Shown: positions 36,864 to 48,683, counted from the first letter of the stretch. The stretch: DNA of 64,000 nucleotides from Pisolithus tinctorius (GCA_024663395.1 JANFAH010000019.1:496001-560000), one strand, 5' to 3'. Notes: generated from the sequence alone by a model not told the origin. A program made the numbers and translations.

Positions 36864-38451
36864 ATGGTGAAGACCAAGCAGACAGCTAAGAAGACCACTG
36901 GGGGTAGAGCTCCCAGGGTATCTCTTGCTGGTCTGAAAGCTAGGGAAAAACATGCTGCCAAGTCAAGCAAGGCCCATGCTAGGAAGGCCCCTGTTGCCAA
37001 GAAGAGAAGGATGAGGAACTTGGCAAGTCTCTTTTTATATTCCATCCATCTTTCTAACATTCTATGCAGTTCTGTGTGATGTGCAGGGATGGAGGGACAT
37101 TGTGGCCTTGTGATCAGGCAGGATGCAGAAGGGTAGTGTGTAACAAGTGTGTTGTAGTACCTGAGGATTGCCTTGCAGAGGTCACCCAGCTTCCTGTGAC
37201 CTTCAGGTGTGTTAACCTCCCTTTTATGAATTAATTCCATTGACTCAAACTCTGGATGAACTTCAGGTGTGTTGCCTGTCATTGGAAAATGACAAGATTT
37301 GAAAGTCCTCAGCCCTATTTTGTAAGTGCATATTGCCACCCCAATCACTTCTAACTCCAAGTACAGGGCTTCTACTTGTCAGGCAAGCCAGTCCTGAAAC
37401 ACCCTCTTGTGGTCATTGGGGGGTTTGAGCATGCCACCACCTCTGAAGTGGCTGGTAACTCTACTGCCATTATCCACCTCCACCTTGAGTCTCTAGAGCT
37501 TGGCCATGCCCCTGTGCATATCCTTCACACCATGTTGCAGGGATATTTCAGACAAGACACCTACCACTTCTCACAACTGCCCTTCAACTTTGCCACTGAG
37601 GAGTCCAGAGCTGCCTATGACACTGCAGCATCAAAGCTAGCTTCAAGTCTGACTACCTTTGCTAAGGTAGTCATTTTCCTTACTACCCATACTGATGAAG
37701 ACAGGGGGGATCTGTTCTCTGGAATGGAGAATAAGGTTCCAATAGCCACAGAGGTCTTTGAGGTAAGTCACCATTGTTTGACTGTCACTCCCATCTGACC
37801 AGTTGCAGTTTCTGCAAGGCCTTCTGTTACCCCTCTCCAACATTGTCAAGGGTGGAGACCTCATCTTCTTTGTATGTGGTTCTACTGTAAGGAAGGAGCA
37901 GAGCTTCCAAGGACTGAAGGCAGCTGTGCAACAGTAGGTTTTCTTTCAATGTTGGTGGTTATGGCTGACACCATATCAGTTTCAAGCCAAGGTCCATGTT
38001 GCTTTTTGATGCTGAGAGACTTCAACTAGTCACCACCATTCCCTTCCTCATGAGTGTCCTTGACTCCACCCTTGTTCAAGGCTTCCATGTCCAAAGTGCA
38101 GTCAGGTATGCCCTGAATGACTGTGGTATGTTGGGTAGGCACTCCAACATCATCCTGATGTTGTGGCAGGAGAAGGTAGTGGTGGAGAAATTTGTCTGGA
38201 CTGACAAGTTCATCAGGCCTTGGGGACAACAATTGCCTGCCCAGTGCCCTCAGTGTTATAGCATTCAGAAGTGGGAAGCTGGTTGTTCAGGGCAGACTTA
38301 TTCCTATGAGTGCAAGAATCCTGGCTGTGGGAAGGACACACAAGGCACATCTCAGCCTCCCCAAACCTATACTATCTGCATGTCCAAAGGGGCTACCAAA
38401 CTGACACAGGGAAAGGGGCAAACATCATCCTGGCTGTTGGAATCTTTGTAA
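36864..38451 (+). CDS. Histone H3-tail mimic with PHD-like zinc cluster, KDZ-2 cargo
   Basis: Six exons (36,864-37,022; 37,070-37,206; 37,267-37,321; 37,367-37,762; 37,809-37,933; 37,980-38,451) join into 447 open codons, with GT-AG introns except a GC-AG first intron. Directly after the Met, residues 1-17 read VKTKQTAKKTTGGRAPR: 12 of 17 identical to the histone H3 tail, with K4 and K9 kept, R2 and R8 to Lys, S10 to Thr and K14 to Arg. A basic Lys/Ala linker follows to residue 50. Then comes an eight-Cys cluster (FCVMCRDGG, CDQAGC, CNKC, CVACHW; residues 55-105) resembling a PHD finger. The middle holds an unrecognised domain (DLIFFVCGSTVRKEQ; LLFDAERLQLVTTIPF). The C-terminus has a second Cys group (CPQC...C...C..PGCG). 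No lesion was seen. The function is inferred to be chromatin binding or mimicry; the exon model is unaided. Confidence 0.75.
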
Positions 38452-38819
38452 AATACCCTACCTTGATACATATGATATGCATGTACTACAATCAAAAATA
38501 GCTGCTTTGTGTTTTCAAATTTCATATGACATTGAATGTTCAGAAAAAAAAGTAATTTCCTGCAGGACAATTCCTCCTTAAGTACTGATACACAACTGAG
38601 TAAATTTGCCCAATGTTAATTCCAATACAATGGCCAGATTGGTAGAGTTAACTTCAATACCACAGGATAAGGATAGGATATAGGATTTTTCCACAACCAT
38701 GTGGGTTCAGCCAGCTAACTACCAAGGAAGTAGTGTACTGAGTAATAAGATTGGCCAGCCCCACTAACCCACTAGCAAGATATTGGTCTTTCTTGCAAAG
38801 TGTCTGCCCAACCACAACT

Positions 38820-40065
38820 CCAGGTCATGGTTCATTCCCCCCAGCCACATCAGCTGACCCCACTGCCAGGACATCATCCCTTCCCCCAGCCATGTCAGCT
38901 GGCCCCACTTCCAGGTCACTAATCTATCCCATAGCTGGTTTGGCCAACCCCACTTCCAGGTCACTAACCTATCCCATAGCTGTGTCAGCTGACACCACTT
39001 CCAGGTCACTAATTCATCCCATAGCTGTGTTGGCCAACCCCACTTCCAGGTCACTAATCTATCCCATAGCTGTGTTGGCTGACCCCACTTCCAGGTCACT
39101 AATTCATCCCATAGCTGTGTTGGCCAACCCCACTTCCAGGTCACTAATCTATCCCATAGCTGTGTTGGCTGACCCCACTTCTAGGTCACTAATTCATCTC
39201 ATAGCTGGGTCGGCCGACCCCACTTCTAGGACACTAATCTATCCCATAGCTGTGTCAGCTGACCCCACTTCCAGGACACTAACCTATCCCATAGCTGCAT
39301 TGGCCGACCCCACTTCTAGGACACGAATCTATCTCATAGCTGTGTCGGCCGACCCCACTTCTAGGACACTAATCTATCTCATAGCTGCATCAGCCAACCC
39401 CACTTCTAGGGCACTAATTCATCCCATAGCTGCATTGGCCGACCCCACTTCTAGGGCACTAATTCATCCCATAGCTGTGTCGGCCGACCCCACTTCCAGG
39501 ACACTAACCTATCCCATAGCTGCATCAGCTGACCCCACTTCTAGGACACTAATCTATCTCATAGCTGCATCGGCCGACCCCACTTCTAGGACACTAATCT
39601 ATCTCATAGCTGCATCGGCCGACCCCACTTCTAGGACACTAATCTATCTCATAGCTGCGTCGGCCAACCCCACTTCTAGGACACTAATCTATCTCATAGC
39701 TGTGTCGGCCGACCCCACTTCTAGGGCACTAATTCATCCCATAGCTGTGTCGGCCGACCCCACTTCCAGGACACTAACCTATCCCATAGCTGCATCAGCC
39801 GACCCCACTTCTAGGACACTAATCTATCTCATAGCTGTGTCGGCCGACCCCACTTCTAGGACACTAATTCATCCCATAGCTGTGTTGGCCAACCCCACTT
39901 CCAGGACACTAATTCATCCCATAGCTGCATCAGCCGACCTCACTTCCAGGTCATCAATCCATCCTATAGTCATGTCAGCCAACCCCACTTCCAGGGAAGT
40001 TGATCCATCATCCTGTGACATAGGCCGACCCCACCTTCACAGTCCAGCCTACCCAACCCTAGGGA
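38820..40065 (+). repeat. 45-bp minisatellite, about 27 copies, right arm of KDZ-2
   Basis: The unit reads GTCGGCCGACCCCACTTC plus TAGGACACTAATC and TATCCCATAGCT. Its complement aligns with the left-arm unit through the GTCGGCCGAC core and CCACTTCCAGG, so the two arrays are inverted homologues that have drifted apart as separate arrays. Long open frames here (about 450 codons) are a product of the repetition. Confidence 0.95.
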
Positions 40066-40213
40066 CCACCAGCCGATGTCGGTTAGTCCCAGTTTCAGGA
40101 TGAAATGTACATGTCGGATGACCCACTTTTAGGACTACAAGTGACTGAATCATGTGTCTGTTCACACATAGAAACATGGCCGATGCGACTGTCTGACTCA
40201 CCATAAACAATAG

Positions 40214-41005
40214 CATCCATGGCAACGAAGACATGGAAGTCTACTCAGCAGAAGCCATAGAAAATAGTGCCTCCCTGGAATGGGGTGATGTCACATACCG
40301 AGAAACCCACGGTTCGGTCTTAGGTACTGAACGCCGGGTCAATGCCGAACGCCGAGACAAGGTCTGTTTTCTTACTATACTTTTCTAGTTAGTCTTTGTA
40401 CCACCCTCGCTTGTGCCGGGGCAGTGTCTGTCTTCGGCTCTCCGATCCCCGCCTTCTCGTTTAATCTTTAGTTAGTTCCTTGCACAGCTATTTAGTTCCT
40501 CACCGGTAACATCGGCCTTCGGGTTGCCGGTCTTCGGTATATATACTCTACGTACATTGTACTTAGTTCCTCAGTCTGAATATCAACTTAGTTCACCCCC
40601 AAGTCCCTAGCTTAAGCCCAAGTTGACTCTCGGCTTTCGCTCCTGATCCCCTCGGTTTTCTCTGACCTCAACCCGGCTTGCGCAAGGGTCTAGCGCACGA
40701 GCTAAGACCAAGGGTTGTTGCCCCCGGCGCTCGGCCTTTAACCTTCGACCCCCGCCCCAGTCACGAACTTAACAGGTGATCTCCTTCTGATCACGCTCAT
40801 GAGCAGTGCAGACAGTGATGTAAGTACTGTATCTGGTATCCCAAATGCATTACTCAGTTCTGTGTGATTTACAGACAGGTTGCCGCTGGTGCGACACAGA
40901 TGTCGCCCGTCGGTTGATAGATTATGGCTTTGGAAGAACCCTCCTTGAAGCTGCCATCTCACTCCAATTCGTCGAGTTCATGGAATTCGTCGCTAAGTGG
41001 CACGA
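40214..41005 (+). pseudogene. XPG/Rad2-family nuclease, middle piece
   Basis: Continues the gene cut by KDZ-2. After an acceptor at 40,211-40,213 it reads SIHGNEDMEVYSAEAIENS (40,214-40,288). A solo LTR then interrupts a Gly-Asp codon pair, and the frame resumes at 40,775 as DLLLITLMSSADSD, the position of the conserved LL-SGGDYD metal-ligand block (here degraded to SSADSD). After an intron (40,820-40,874) the helix-hairpin-helix-like GCRWCDTDVARRLIDYGFG and FVEFMEFVAKWHD follow up to 41,005, where the gag-only LTR element begins. Loss of the GGDYD motif suggests the nuclease was already dead or divergent. Confidence 0.7.
40289..40774. mobile_element. Solo LTR, 486 bp, with a 5-bp target duplication
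   Basis: Begins TGTCACATACCGAG and ends ACGAACTTAACA (TG...CA), flanked by GGTGA at 40,284-40,288 and 40,775-40,779. Removing it with one GGTGA restores the exon reading GAA TGG GGT GAT CTC. It contains a TATATATACT box and CG-rich, T-rich tracts typical of gypsy-like LTRs. No internal genes remain, so it is the product of LTR-LTR recombination. Confidence 0.9.
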
Positions 41006-41356
41006 TGTAGGGAATGTAATTTCCCTACTGGGGGAGTTGTTTTATTTTGTTCATTTTATTTAGTTTTGATTCTAGGAGTTTTTTCTGCTAGTGGTACTTA
41101 GAATTTCGCATTTTTGGTCGCTTAGTCAGCACTACCTAGTACTGGATGTAGTTAGTTTTTTTAAAAAAAATAGACCAGTTACCAGAGACGAGAGACGAGT
41201 TCGAGCAGGTCGTTTCCCTGCACCCAGACAGCCTTAGAAGCCTTCAGACGACTACCAGGATCCTTGCTCAGGCTATAGAAGCCCCTTTTGGCTTACTCAT
41301 TCCCCTCAGATCTCATCATTCCCCTCACTCATCCTCATAAATCTCAATTTCCTACA
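41006..41356 (+). repeat. Left LTR of the gag-only element
   Basis: 351 bp. The first 229 bp are identical to the right LTR; the last 120 bp differ by many substitutions and indels. Confidence 0.9.
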
Positions 41357-41859
41357 ACTGGAGCCCACCGTGAGGGGCTTCTGTCTTAGCCTGGCACCCA
41401 TCCAACCCTTCCCAGATTTTATTTTTCAGTCTCCAGCTTCGTTTTCGCAATTTTCAGGCTCAGTTCAGCAGATTTTTGCCTTTCGGCCTCGTTTTGCAGT
41501 CACTTCGCTCGCAACTTCGTGTTTTCCCACTCGCACACACTCACATATCAAGCACTCGCACTCATGTTACCCACTATCTTCATGCTCGGCCTCAAAATTC
41601 CGTGCCGAGGCTCGCCCGAAGCACCGAGCTTCTCTGGGTGCCCCGAGGACCTTCGAAGCTATTTTGATGACATAATCAACTTCTGCAATGGATTCGGCCT
41701 CTCGGACGGGCTCGCGCGCATCAAATTCGCGCTCAAATATGCGCCTTTTGAGTCAGCTGACCTCTGGTCCCACTTCGTCAATAGTACATGGCAATGCAAG
41801 TCAGATGGCCAAAGGTTGAACCCACCCCTTTTAACTGTGATTTCAAAGTCAGATAAATA

Positions 41860-42640
41860 TGAATCAAATGCTCTCATAGCTACTGGATTGCCATGACTGG
41901 CACGAGCATAATACTAGAACTTGTATTTAGTGTGATAGGTGTAACTTGATAGCACAAGCTGATAGATGTCCAATGAAGAAAATCAAGTTCATCCTGGGTT
42001 TGAATCCTAGGCAACCCAGGTACGGCCTCCCAGATGGAGTATCCTAAGACTGATAGTGACCTACATACATCATGCCGTCTCACACAGATAGTGTGTACAT
42101 CCCATCCACTGTTCAACTCAGAGATCAAACCTGCATTGTCTGGATTTCATCCAGCAATCATCTGCACATCACCCAGGCTGCATCCAGCGAGGAGGCTGCC
42201 AAACATCCTTGTGTGTATCAGTGGTGCATATGTACATCTAATCTACTTTTTGACTTGGAGATTGAACCCGCATTATCTGACATTCATCCAGCAGTCAGCC
42301 AGACATCATCCACAGTATATCCCGCAAGACAGCTGACAAACATCAGTGCGTACACCTGTTGGGCTTTGGCACCAGGATCTGTGTACTGTAGATTGGGTAA
42401 GCATCGCTTATCACGATTACTACATCTCTGGGCCCACAACAACTTGACAGGCCCCTCCTGATCACAACATTATTGGCACCTACCTACACTTAAGTGTGTA
42501 TACAATTACCGCTGATTGTCAATTACTTGTGCTTAATACATTCAGTCACAGCCATACTGCCTACCCCACAGTAACCATTGACATTCATTGTGGGACAGTA
42601 AGCAAGCTTATCTATTGTAGATCTGACTCTTAGGTCATCA
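41860..42640. other. Left subterminal region of the CACTA-like element
   Basis: About 780 bases without a coding pattern. It carries spaced direct repeats (ATCCAGCA with TCTGCACATCACC or CAGACATCATCC, and TGTGTACA phrases) of the kind that serve as transposase-binding subterminal repeats in CACTA elements. Confidence 0.4.
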
Positions 42641-42806
42641 GCAGTCACTTGATCTCAAGTGTTCCTGGGGAAGTATTATTGATGGTTGAACACTCATTTC
42701 CTAGTGCTGAGACAGCAGAATGTAGGTCATCACAGTGTCCCCTGTATTTTTGTGCTGAATTCTTTTCAAAGGGTGGAGGCCAGTTGGAAAAAATGGATGG
42801 ACATGC

Positions 42807-45800
42807 TTGGCATGCTGGGACAACAAAGTCCACTCAAGAGACCATGCAAGGAGGCATGAAAAAACACAGACACATTTGAGCTCTGTTCAGTATCATTGTT
42901 CTAAGCACCAGGGAGCTTTTGATGCAGGGGGCTGTGTACCAGGTGATGGTGAAAAGTTCCCCAGTACCCATGATCAATCCATGCATGGTATTGGCCTTAT
43001 TCTTGAGGAGATATCTGTCCCTAATGTGGAGGATGGCTTTGGGGAATACATTGGTGCAGACTTTGGTGAGGGGGGGGTTCAGTTTCAGGAGTCTCTTCTT
43101 GAGAAGAGCCATGCCCAAATTGCAGCAGCTCTTTCTAGCTTACTTGATGAGGATAAATTGTCAGATGAAGAGGGACCAGGGGAGCAAGATGGGGAGACAC
43201 TGGATAGTGAATCAGAGGTGAATATGTTTATGGGGACTGGAAATGGTATGGGTTACTACTGCTAATGTCAAATTTGTGATTTTTGACCTGAATTTTAGAA
43301 GGGGATACTGGAATGAAATCTGATGGATGGATGACTACTTCTGAGGGAAATGAGTGGTTTCCATGGCCAAACAAATTGGTATGCAGCTATTAACAGAGAG
43401 GACTGACATTCACTAATAATACTCCAGTCTTGTACAATAGATATCTTGATGCACATCCCTCGCTCTGTCTTCTCACAGCGTCAACTTGATCTCTTGATGT
43501 GGCTACTACACATCAATGGCATTCAAGATGTACCATCTGTTAGAACAATGAAGACTCTTGAAGATGGCCTTCAAAAAATCTGTGGTATTGAAACTTTGCC
43601 TTTCACTGGTGCTTTTGGGCACCAATATTATATGAATTCATTTTCAGACATTATCAGGCAGGTTGGTGGTTCATTGCCATAACTGACAAATACTGATTAT
43701 GCTAATATAGGAGATGGCTAACCCACATATTTGACCACAACTTCACTTCTACCCAGAAGACTCAGGGGGACAGTTGAATGAGGCATACCAGGCCAGAAGG
43801 TGGTTAAAAGAAATGGATCCAACACAGCTGACTCCTATGATTCGCCTTCATGGTCAAGATTTTTTCATATTTGAGCCAGCCCTTTTGTCAAATGGGCAGG
43901 TTTGCATGCCTATAAGGTGGTTTAAATGTGGAGGGCTTTTTTTTGCCAAGGCATGGTCTCTTCATGCTGTTGTTAATGACACAGGAAGTGGTTGGATAGT
44001 TGAGGGGCACACAGAGATTGAAATCTCAGAAAGAAACTTACTGGTATCATTCAAGAATTGGAATATCAGTCAATCAACATCTGTTCTCCCTCCTGCACAC
44101 AATATCTTAGGTATGTTTCTTTTACTACTACATTTGTCCTACTCAAAACAACTAGGAATTGAAAATAGTCATCAGGCTGGACTGTTGTTGGAACCATGGA
44201 CACTCACAAACCCACATGAGGGAAATCATTGGTGTGTGCTTGCAAATGGAGCTTATGTCTATGGTTTTCCAATCTGGCTTTACTGTGATGATACTTCAGG
44301 GAATGTATCAAAATGTTGGAACAAGCACCATTCATTCCTGTTCACACCAGCTGGCTTGCCACATGCTGCAGTGCATCAGGAATACAATGTTCACTTCCTA
44401 TGCACATCTAATGTTGCACCACCCCTTGAAATGTTGGATGGTTTTGTAAATCAGCTTGAGTAAGTTTATGTTATTTTTCATATTCACTCTGATTTATACA
44501 TATTTTCTAGGGCTGCTCAAAAGACAGGTGTATGGGCATGGGATTGTGTACACAAGGAGCAAGTGTTAATGATTCCCTCTGTCTTAGCCCTGTTGGGGGA
44601 CAATCCAATGCAAAGTGAGCTTGCCTGTCATGTAGGGTTGAGGGGAAAATACTTCTGTCGTGTTTGCAATGTCAAAGGCCATGACACTCAAGACTTGGAC
44701 ACAAATGCTAATGATGAAACACTGGAGCAAAGTGATGGAGGACAGAGTGATGGTCAGAGGTCAGTCAGGAGTGCAGGGGGGGAGTCAGTTAGTGGTAGAA
44801 AGAAGGGAAAAGGGAAAGAGACAATGAGTGGTATGGTTTCTCGAATTAAGCGATTTCTGAAGGTATGGGCACATATGACTGTCTAGGCAACTACTTAAAA
44901 TTTTAACCAAGATTGGTGAACCTCGCCAGCGAGAGCAGTCAATAATTGAACTCAAATCAATGTTTACAATGGCAGCTACCATAGGGAATCAAACCAAAAT
45001 CAAGGAGAAGATGACATCAACTGGATTGAAAGACACATATCTTGAATACTTTATCAATGGGATGGCAGCATCATGTAAGAGGCAACAGGGAAGCAGTTCA
45101 AAGCAGGAGGCACTGGATGTGTTCATCAAGGGACTTCCTGAGAATGTGTATAGCCCAGTGTGGCGCATCAAAGGTGAATGGCTTGACATGTGACACAAAG
45201 AAAAAAATCCTCACAACCCCATAGGACTTAATCCTCATGCAGACACTCCTGTGGAGGTGCTGCACACTGTTCTTTTAGGATTTGTCAAGTATTTCTGGAG
45301 AGATGTGGTGAACATCAGGGTTGGCAAGAACAAAATAAAGCGTGAACTTCTTGAAGCTCACCTGTCTTCATTTGATACAACAGGGCTAGGGATACCACCC
45401 CTGTCTGGTCACACCCTTGTCCAGTATGCTGGATCATTGGTGGGCCGTGACTTTCGTGCAATAGCACAGGCTGCACCATTTGTTCTCCATGGTCTTGTTC
45501 CACAAGAATGCTATGAGGCCTGGGTAGCATTATCAAAAATGATCCCCCTCATTTGGAAACCAGAAATTGAAGATGTTGATGCTCACCTGGTAAGTGAATA
45601 GAACTTCCCCTTTTGTTTAAGACTTATTTCATGTGCCAGACACAACTTGAAATTGCAATTCAAGAATTTCTTGCTCGCACTGCATGCTGGACACCTCGCT
45701 GGTTCAACAAACCCAAATTTCATATATTGCTCCACCTTCCAGAGCATATCCATTGTTTTGGTCCTGCTGCCTTGTTTGCCACTGAAGGATTTGAGTCATT

Positions 45801-46851
45801 CAATGCAGTCATCCGTGCCAAAAGTGTTCACTCAAACCGACAATCTCCATCATGTGACATTGCAAAGGCATTTGCTCATGGAAACCGCATTCGTCACATT
45901 CTCAGTGGTGCTCCATTACACATCCGTGCAAATCACCCCAACCTTGGAGTTCAAATAAAGAAGCTGATTGAGAAGCCACCTCTGGATGCCCTGAATGCTG
46001 GAGATGCTGGAGTTTGGTGGCCTGCAGGCACAGCCCTGCTGACACTTGTTAGTAAACCCAATATTGTCACAGATTATCTGGGTATGGATAGCTCCTCTCT
46101 GTCAAAGCCAGGATCTTGTGTAAAGGACAACCTGCCCTGGCGTCCATACCATGAAACCAGGACTGGCCAACAATTCCCCACAGCTCTCTCTTCCCTTTCC
46201 CAGGAAATACTGCATGACAATAATTTTCATACATGCAGGTCTATGATCTTGATGAATGGGGACAGATGCATTCCAGGCCAATGGGTTCTCATTCACCAAC
46301 AGAATGGTCAGCAACCTCTGGTTGCACAGGTGAAGGAGATTATTCAAAGGCGAGGGTCAACTGCAGAGATGACATCTTCCCCAGATGCCATTTTTCTTCA
46401 GCTAGGAAAAATACAGGGGTCCACCAGACCTTATCAGATGCCATTGGTGCAGTATGATGATACCAATATACTTCTCCCCATTGAGGTAAGTTTACTACAT
46501 TTATCCATTCATGATACTTAGTTCAAGTAGCAGTTACTGTGCTCAGTCAACCTTCAGCATTGTTGTGATATCCACAATTGTGCTGCAGCTCACCAGGGAA
46601 CATCCAATACCTCCCCCAGTATTGTTCACAAGGGAAACCCAAATGATTTTGTGCTAAACACTGCAAAAATGCATGATGCCAAGCACATTCTGCCCCTAGT
46701 TTGTGAGCCCCTAACTCCACTCAGCACAGATCATGCAATTATGGAGGGTTGTGCTCGTGAGATAGACAATAAAAAATCTACACAATACCCAAACAATATC
46801 CCCCAACCTCAGGCGAGCTCATCAGGGCATTCCATTAGGCTGATTAAATAG
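42807..46851 (+). CDS. Transposase of the CACTA-like element
   Basis: A multi-exon gene. The N-terminus has a zinc-finger-like [11 protein letters not shown] segment (about 42,840) and an acidic region ([12 protein letters not shown]). The body follows with [19 protein letters not shown] and [14 protein letters not shown] (43,840-43,960), [15 protein letters not shown] (about 44,270), [18 protein letters not shown] (about 44,390), [19 protein letters not shown] (about 44,535-44,590), [12 protein letters not shown] (about 44,650), [19 protein letters not shown] (about 45,255), the core block [18 protein letters not shown] (about 45,783-45,835) and a final Cys/His block, [11 protein letters not shown] (about 46,570), ending at TAG 46,849-46,851. 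Such proteins excise and insert the element by DDE chemistry. I did not find a certain lesion, but the start and all splice sites were not resolved, so integrity is open. Confidence 0.7.
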
Positions 46852-47192
46852 TAGATGCTACCATTATGCTCCAAGTCTAATAGATGTGTTGTTCGTATTA
46901 CTGGTCATGTGTTCCTTAGTCAGCATATCACTGTGAGTTGCACTGTGATACACCTTTGCGAAACCAGTGCAGGGGCCTCATTCTTGGACGTGGTGTGCAA
47001 ACCATCATGTCTTGTTACGCCTGTGTACAGCCTTTTGATGATCCTACCAGTCCATGTTGGAAACATGTGGATGAACATGTGGACGCTTATCTCGGTTCCA
47101 ATGTGCATAAAAACTCGCTCAGCTGCCCTCCATGGTTCCCCCAGTCCATCAACTCACTCCACTCATTTCTACTACTGTACCCAAGACCCTCA
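46852..47192. other. Spacer between the two genes of the CACTA-like element
   Basis: About 340 bases; probably the 3' end of the transposase transcript and the promoter of the second gene. A CYACVQPFDDPTSPCWKHVDEH reading upstream of the chosen ATG of the next gene could be an N-terminal extension of that gene. Confidence 0.35.
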
Positions 47193-48683
47193 ATGTCTTT
47201 CAATTTTTCTAATATTGGGAACTCTCCATCTACTCAGTCTAGTAGTCATTCGTTTGCTACTCCATCCACCACCCCATTCACCCATACCCTGTCCACCACT
47301 CCACACCTCCCCCCTGCTCAAAACAACCCCAATATCGATCCCGCCCTTCTGGATGAAGATGTCATCCCAGCTCGCTTTATTGATGCCCTCGCCAATCAGT
47401 TTAGTTTTGGTGATTCCGAGCAGGACCTACGGTGTAACCTCCATGGCTTTGCAAAGGCAGGTAACTCTTTGTGACAGAATCGTAATACTAATACATTGGC
47501 AGATGGGGCATGGCCTCCAGAAAGCAGATATTGCTACACATTCATACTCACTTGCAGCCATTTTCAGCTTAATCAAGGAAAACCGGGCAATGACCAATGC
47601 GCACCGCAACACACAACAACTTCTCGCAGACCTGCAAATTCGACTCGAAAACACATTTACACTATCACATGAACAGAAGGTTAGTTTATTTAGCACACAA
47701 ATTCAGCCATTCATCCGTTTCTTTCTTGTAGGCTAATGTCCGTATTGTTGCTGGAGACATAATTTTTGAGGCTAGCCGGATCACATTTATGACGATCCAC
47801 TTCGACGTTGAGGTTTGCAACCATATATACTGATTCTAAGTCACTCTAATTCCACCAGTCAAAGGTCCAGCAATCCCAAAAAGAATTACAGTTCACAAAT
47901 ATCTATGGCAACCCAGCACGAGAAAAAATCCTAATGGCATATATCAAGCAGCAATGCTCAAGTGTTCGTAATTCATTCCGAGAGCTGGTATGTCTCATTT
48001 TCTGTTTCCAACTCCATCCTGATTGATTCATTTGTCATAGCTGCGAGATAGTGTCATTGGAGACGGAACATGCACACTCTCTGACTTTGTGTTTGAAAGT
48101 GCACAGCGGTACAAAATTGGTGGCCCTACTTCGGGCCTCACACCAGCATGCACTGCTCGACTTGCTATACTTGTAAGTGGTACATACCAATTACAATTTT
48201 CGTATTAATTTTGTGTGTAGCGCCGTTTTGCTTATGAAAATCCTGAGCTCCTTGACCGTGAGGAAGATGTTGAGGACGATTCACCACCAATGGAAGATGA
48301 CCCAGGCTCACGGCACCACTCTGCCCAAGAGCCTCAAAGGAAAAAGCAAAAGTGTGGTGGCCGTGTCCCCAGGGGAGAGGATTTCTGGTCACAAGTGGAA
48401 AAATGGTTTGATGCATGCAGAAAGCAATGGGGTGATTCATGGACCACACCCAACTGGAACAGGTGAGAATGCGAGCCGTCATACACACAGCAGTCATGCT
48501 AACACCTGCCTATGCTCTAGCTACATCTCGGAAACAATTGCCAAGGACAAAGATCGCTACAAGGTCCATGTCATTCACAACCCGTTCATGGAAGATGTGC
48601 ACACAGATGACAGGTTTTTCACTGGGCCCGTCGCTTCAGCTGGTCTTGGGGCTGCTGAGGATCTCCTTCAAGAAATGGTTTGA
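47193..48683 (+). CDS. Second protein of the CACTA-like element, function unknown
   Basis: It starts at MSFNFSNIGNSPSTQSSS (47,193) with a Ser/Thr/Pro-rich N-terminus, then DEDVIPARFIDALANQFSF. After short introns come SLAAIFSLIKENRAMTNAH, LLADLQIRLENTFTLS (about 47,620-47,660), NIYGNPAREKILMAYIKQQ and SSVRNSFRELLRDSV (47,900-48,050), TPACTARLAILRRFAYENP, a nuclear-signal-like PQRKKQK, then FWSQVEKWFDACRKQWG and a last exon ending at 48,683. The SVRN-F block and the charged C-terminus suggest a DNA-binding accessory protein such as CACTA elements carry beside the transposase, but I recognise no named domain. The join near 47,456 is not resolved. The 630 bases after it hold only the right subterminal region of the element. 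Confidence 0.5.

Larger units (their letters stand above)
23734..40155. mobile_element. KDZ-2: 16.4-kb KDZ transposon with TET/JBP and H3-tail-like cargo
   Basis: Flanked by a perfect 8-bp duplication GTCTGTTC (23,726-23,733 and 40,156-40,163), the size KDZ elements are known to make. The ends are imperfect inverted repeats of about 80 bp (TTCAGTCAC...AAAGTGGGTCATC...GGGACTAACCGAC on the left; the complement on the right, 40,075-40,150). Just inside them lie inverted arrays of a 45-bp minisatellite. Genes inside: accessory protein (minus), transposase (minus), TET/JBP oxygenase (minus) and an H3-tail/zinc-finger protein (plus). It inserted in an intron of the XPG-like gene, four bases after the splice donor. 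Confidence 0.9.

Noticed and set aside
38751..40103. 450-codon open frame with PTSRTLIYLIA-like repeats
   Set aside because: Same cause: a 45-bp minisatellite that forms the right arm of KDZ-2, not a gene.
40738..40962. Minus-strand open frame across the right end of the solo LTR
   Set aside because: It straddles the LTR border and the antisense of the XPG-like exon, so it cannot be an original gene.
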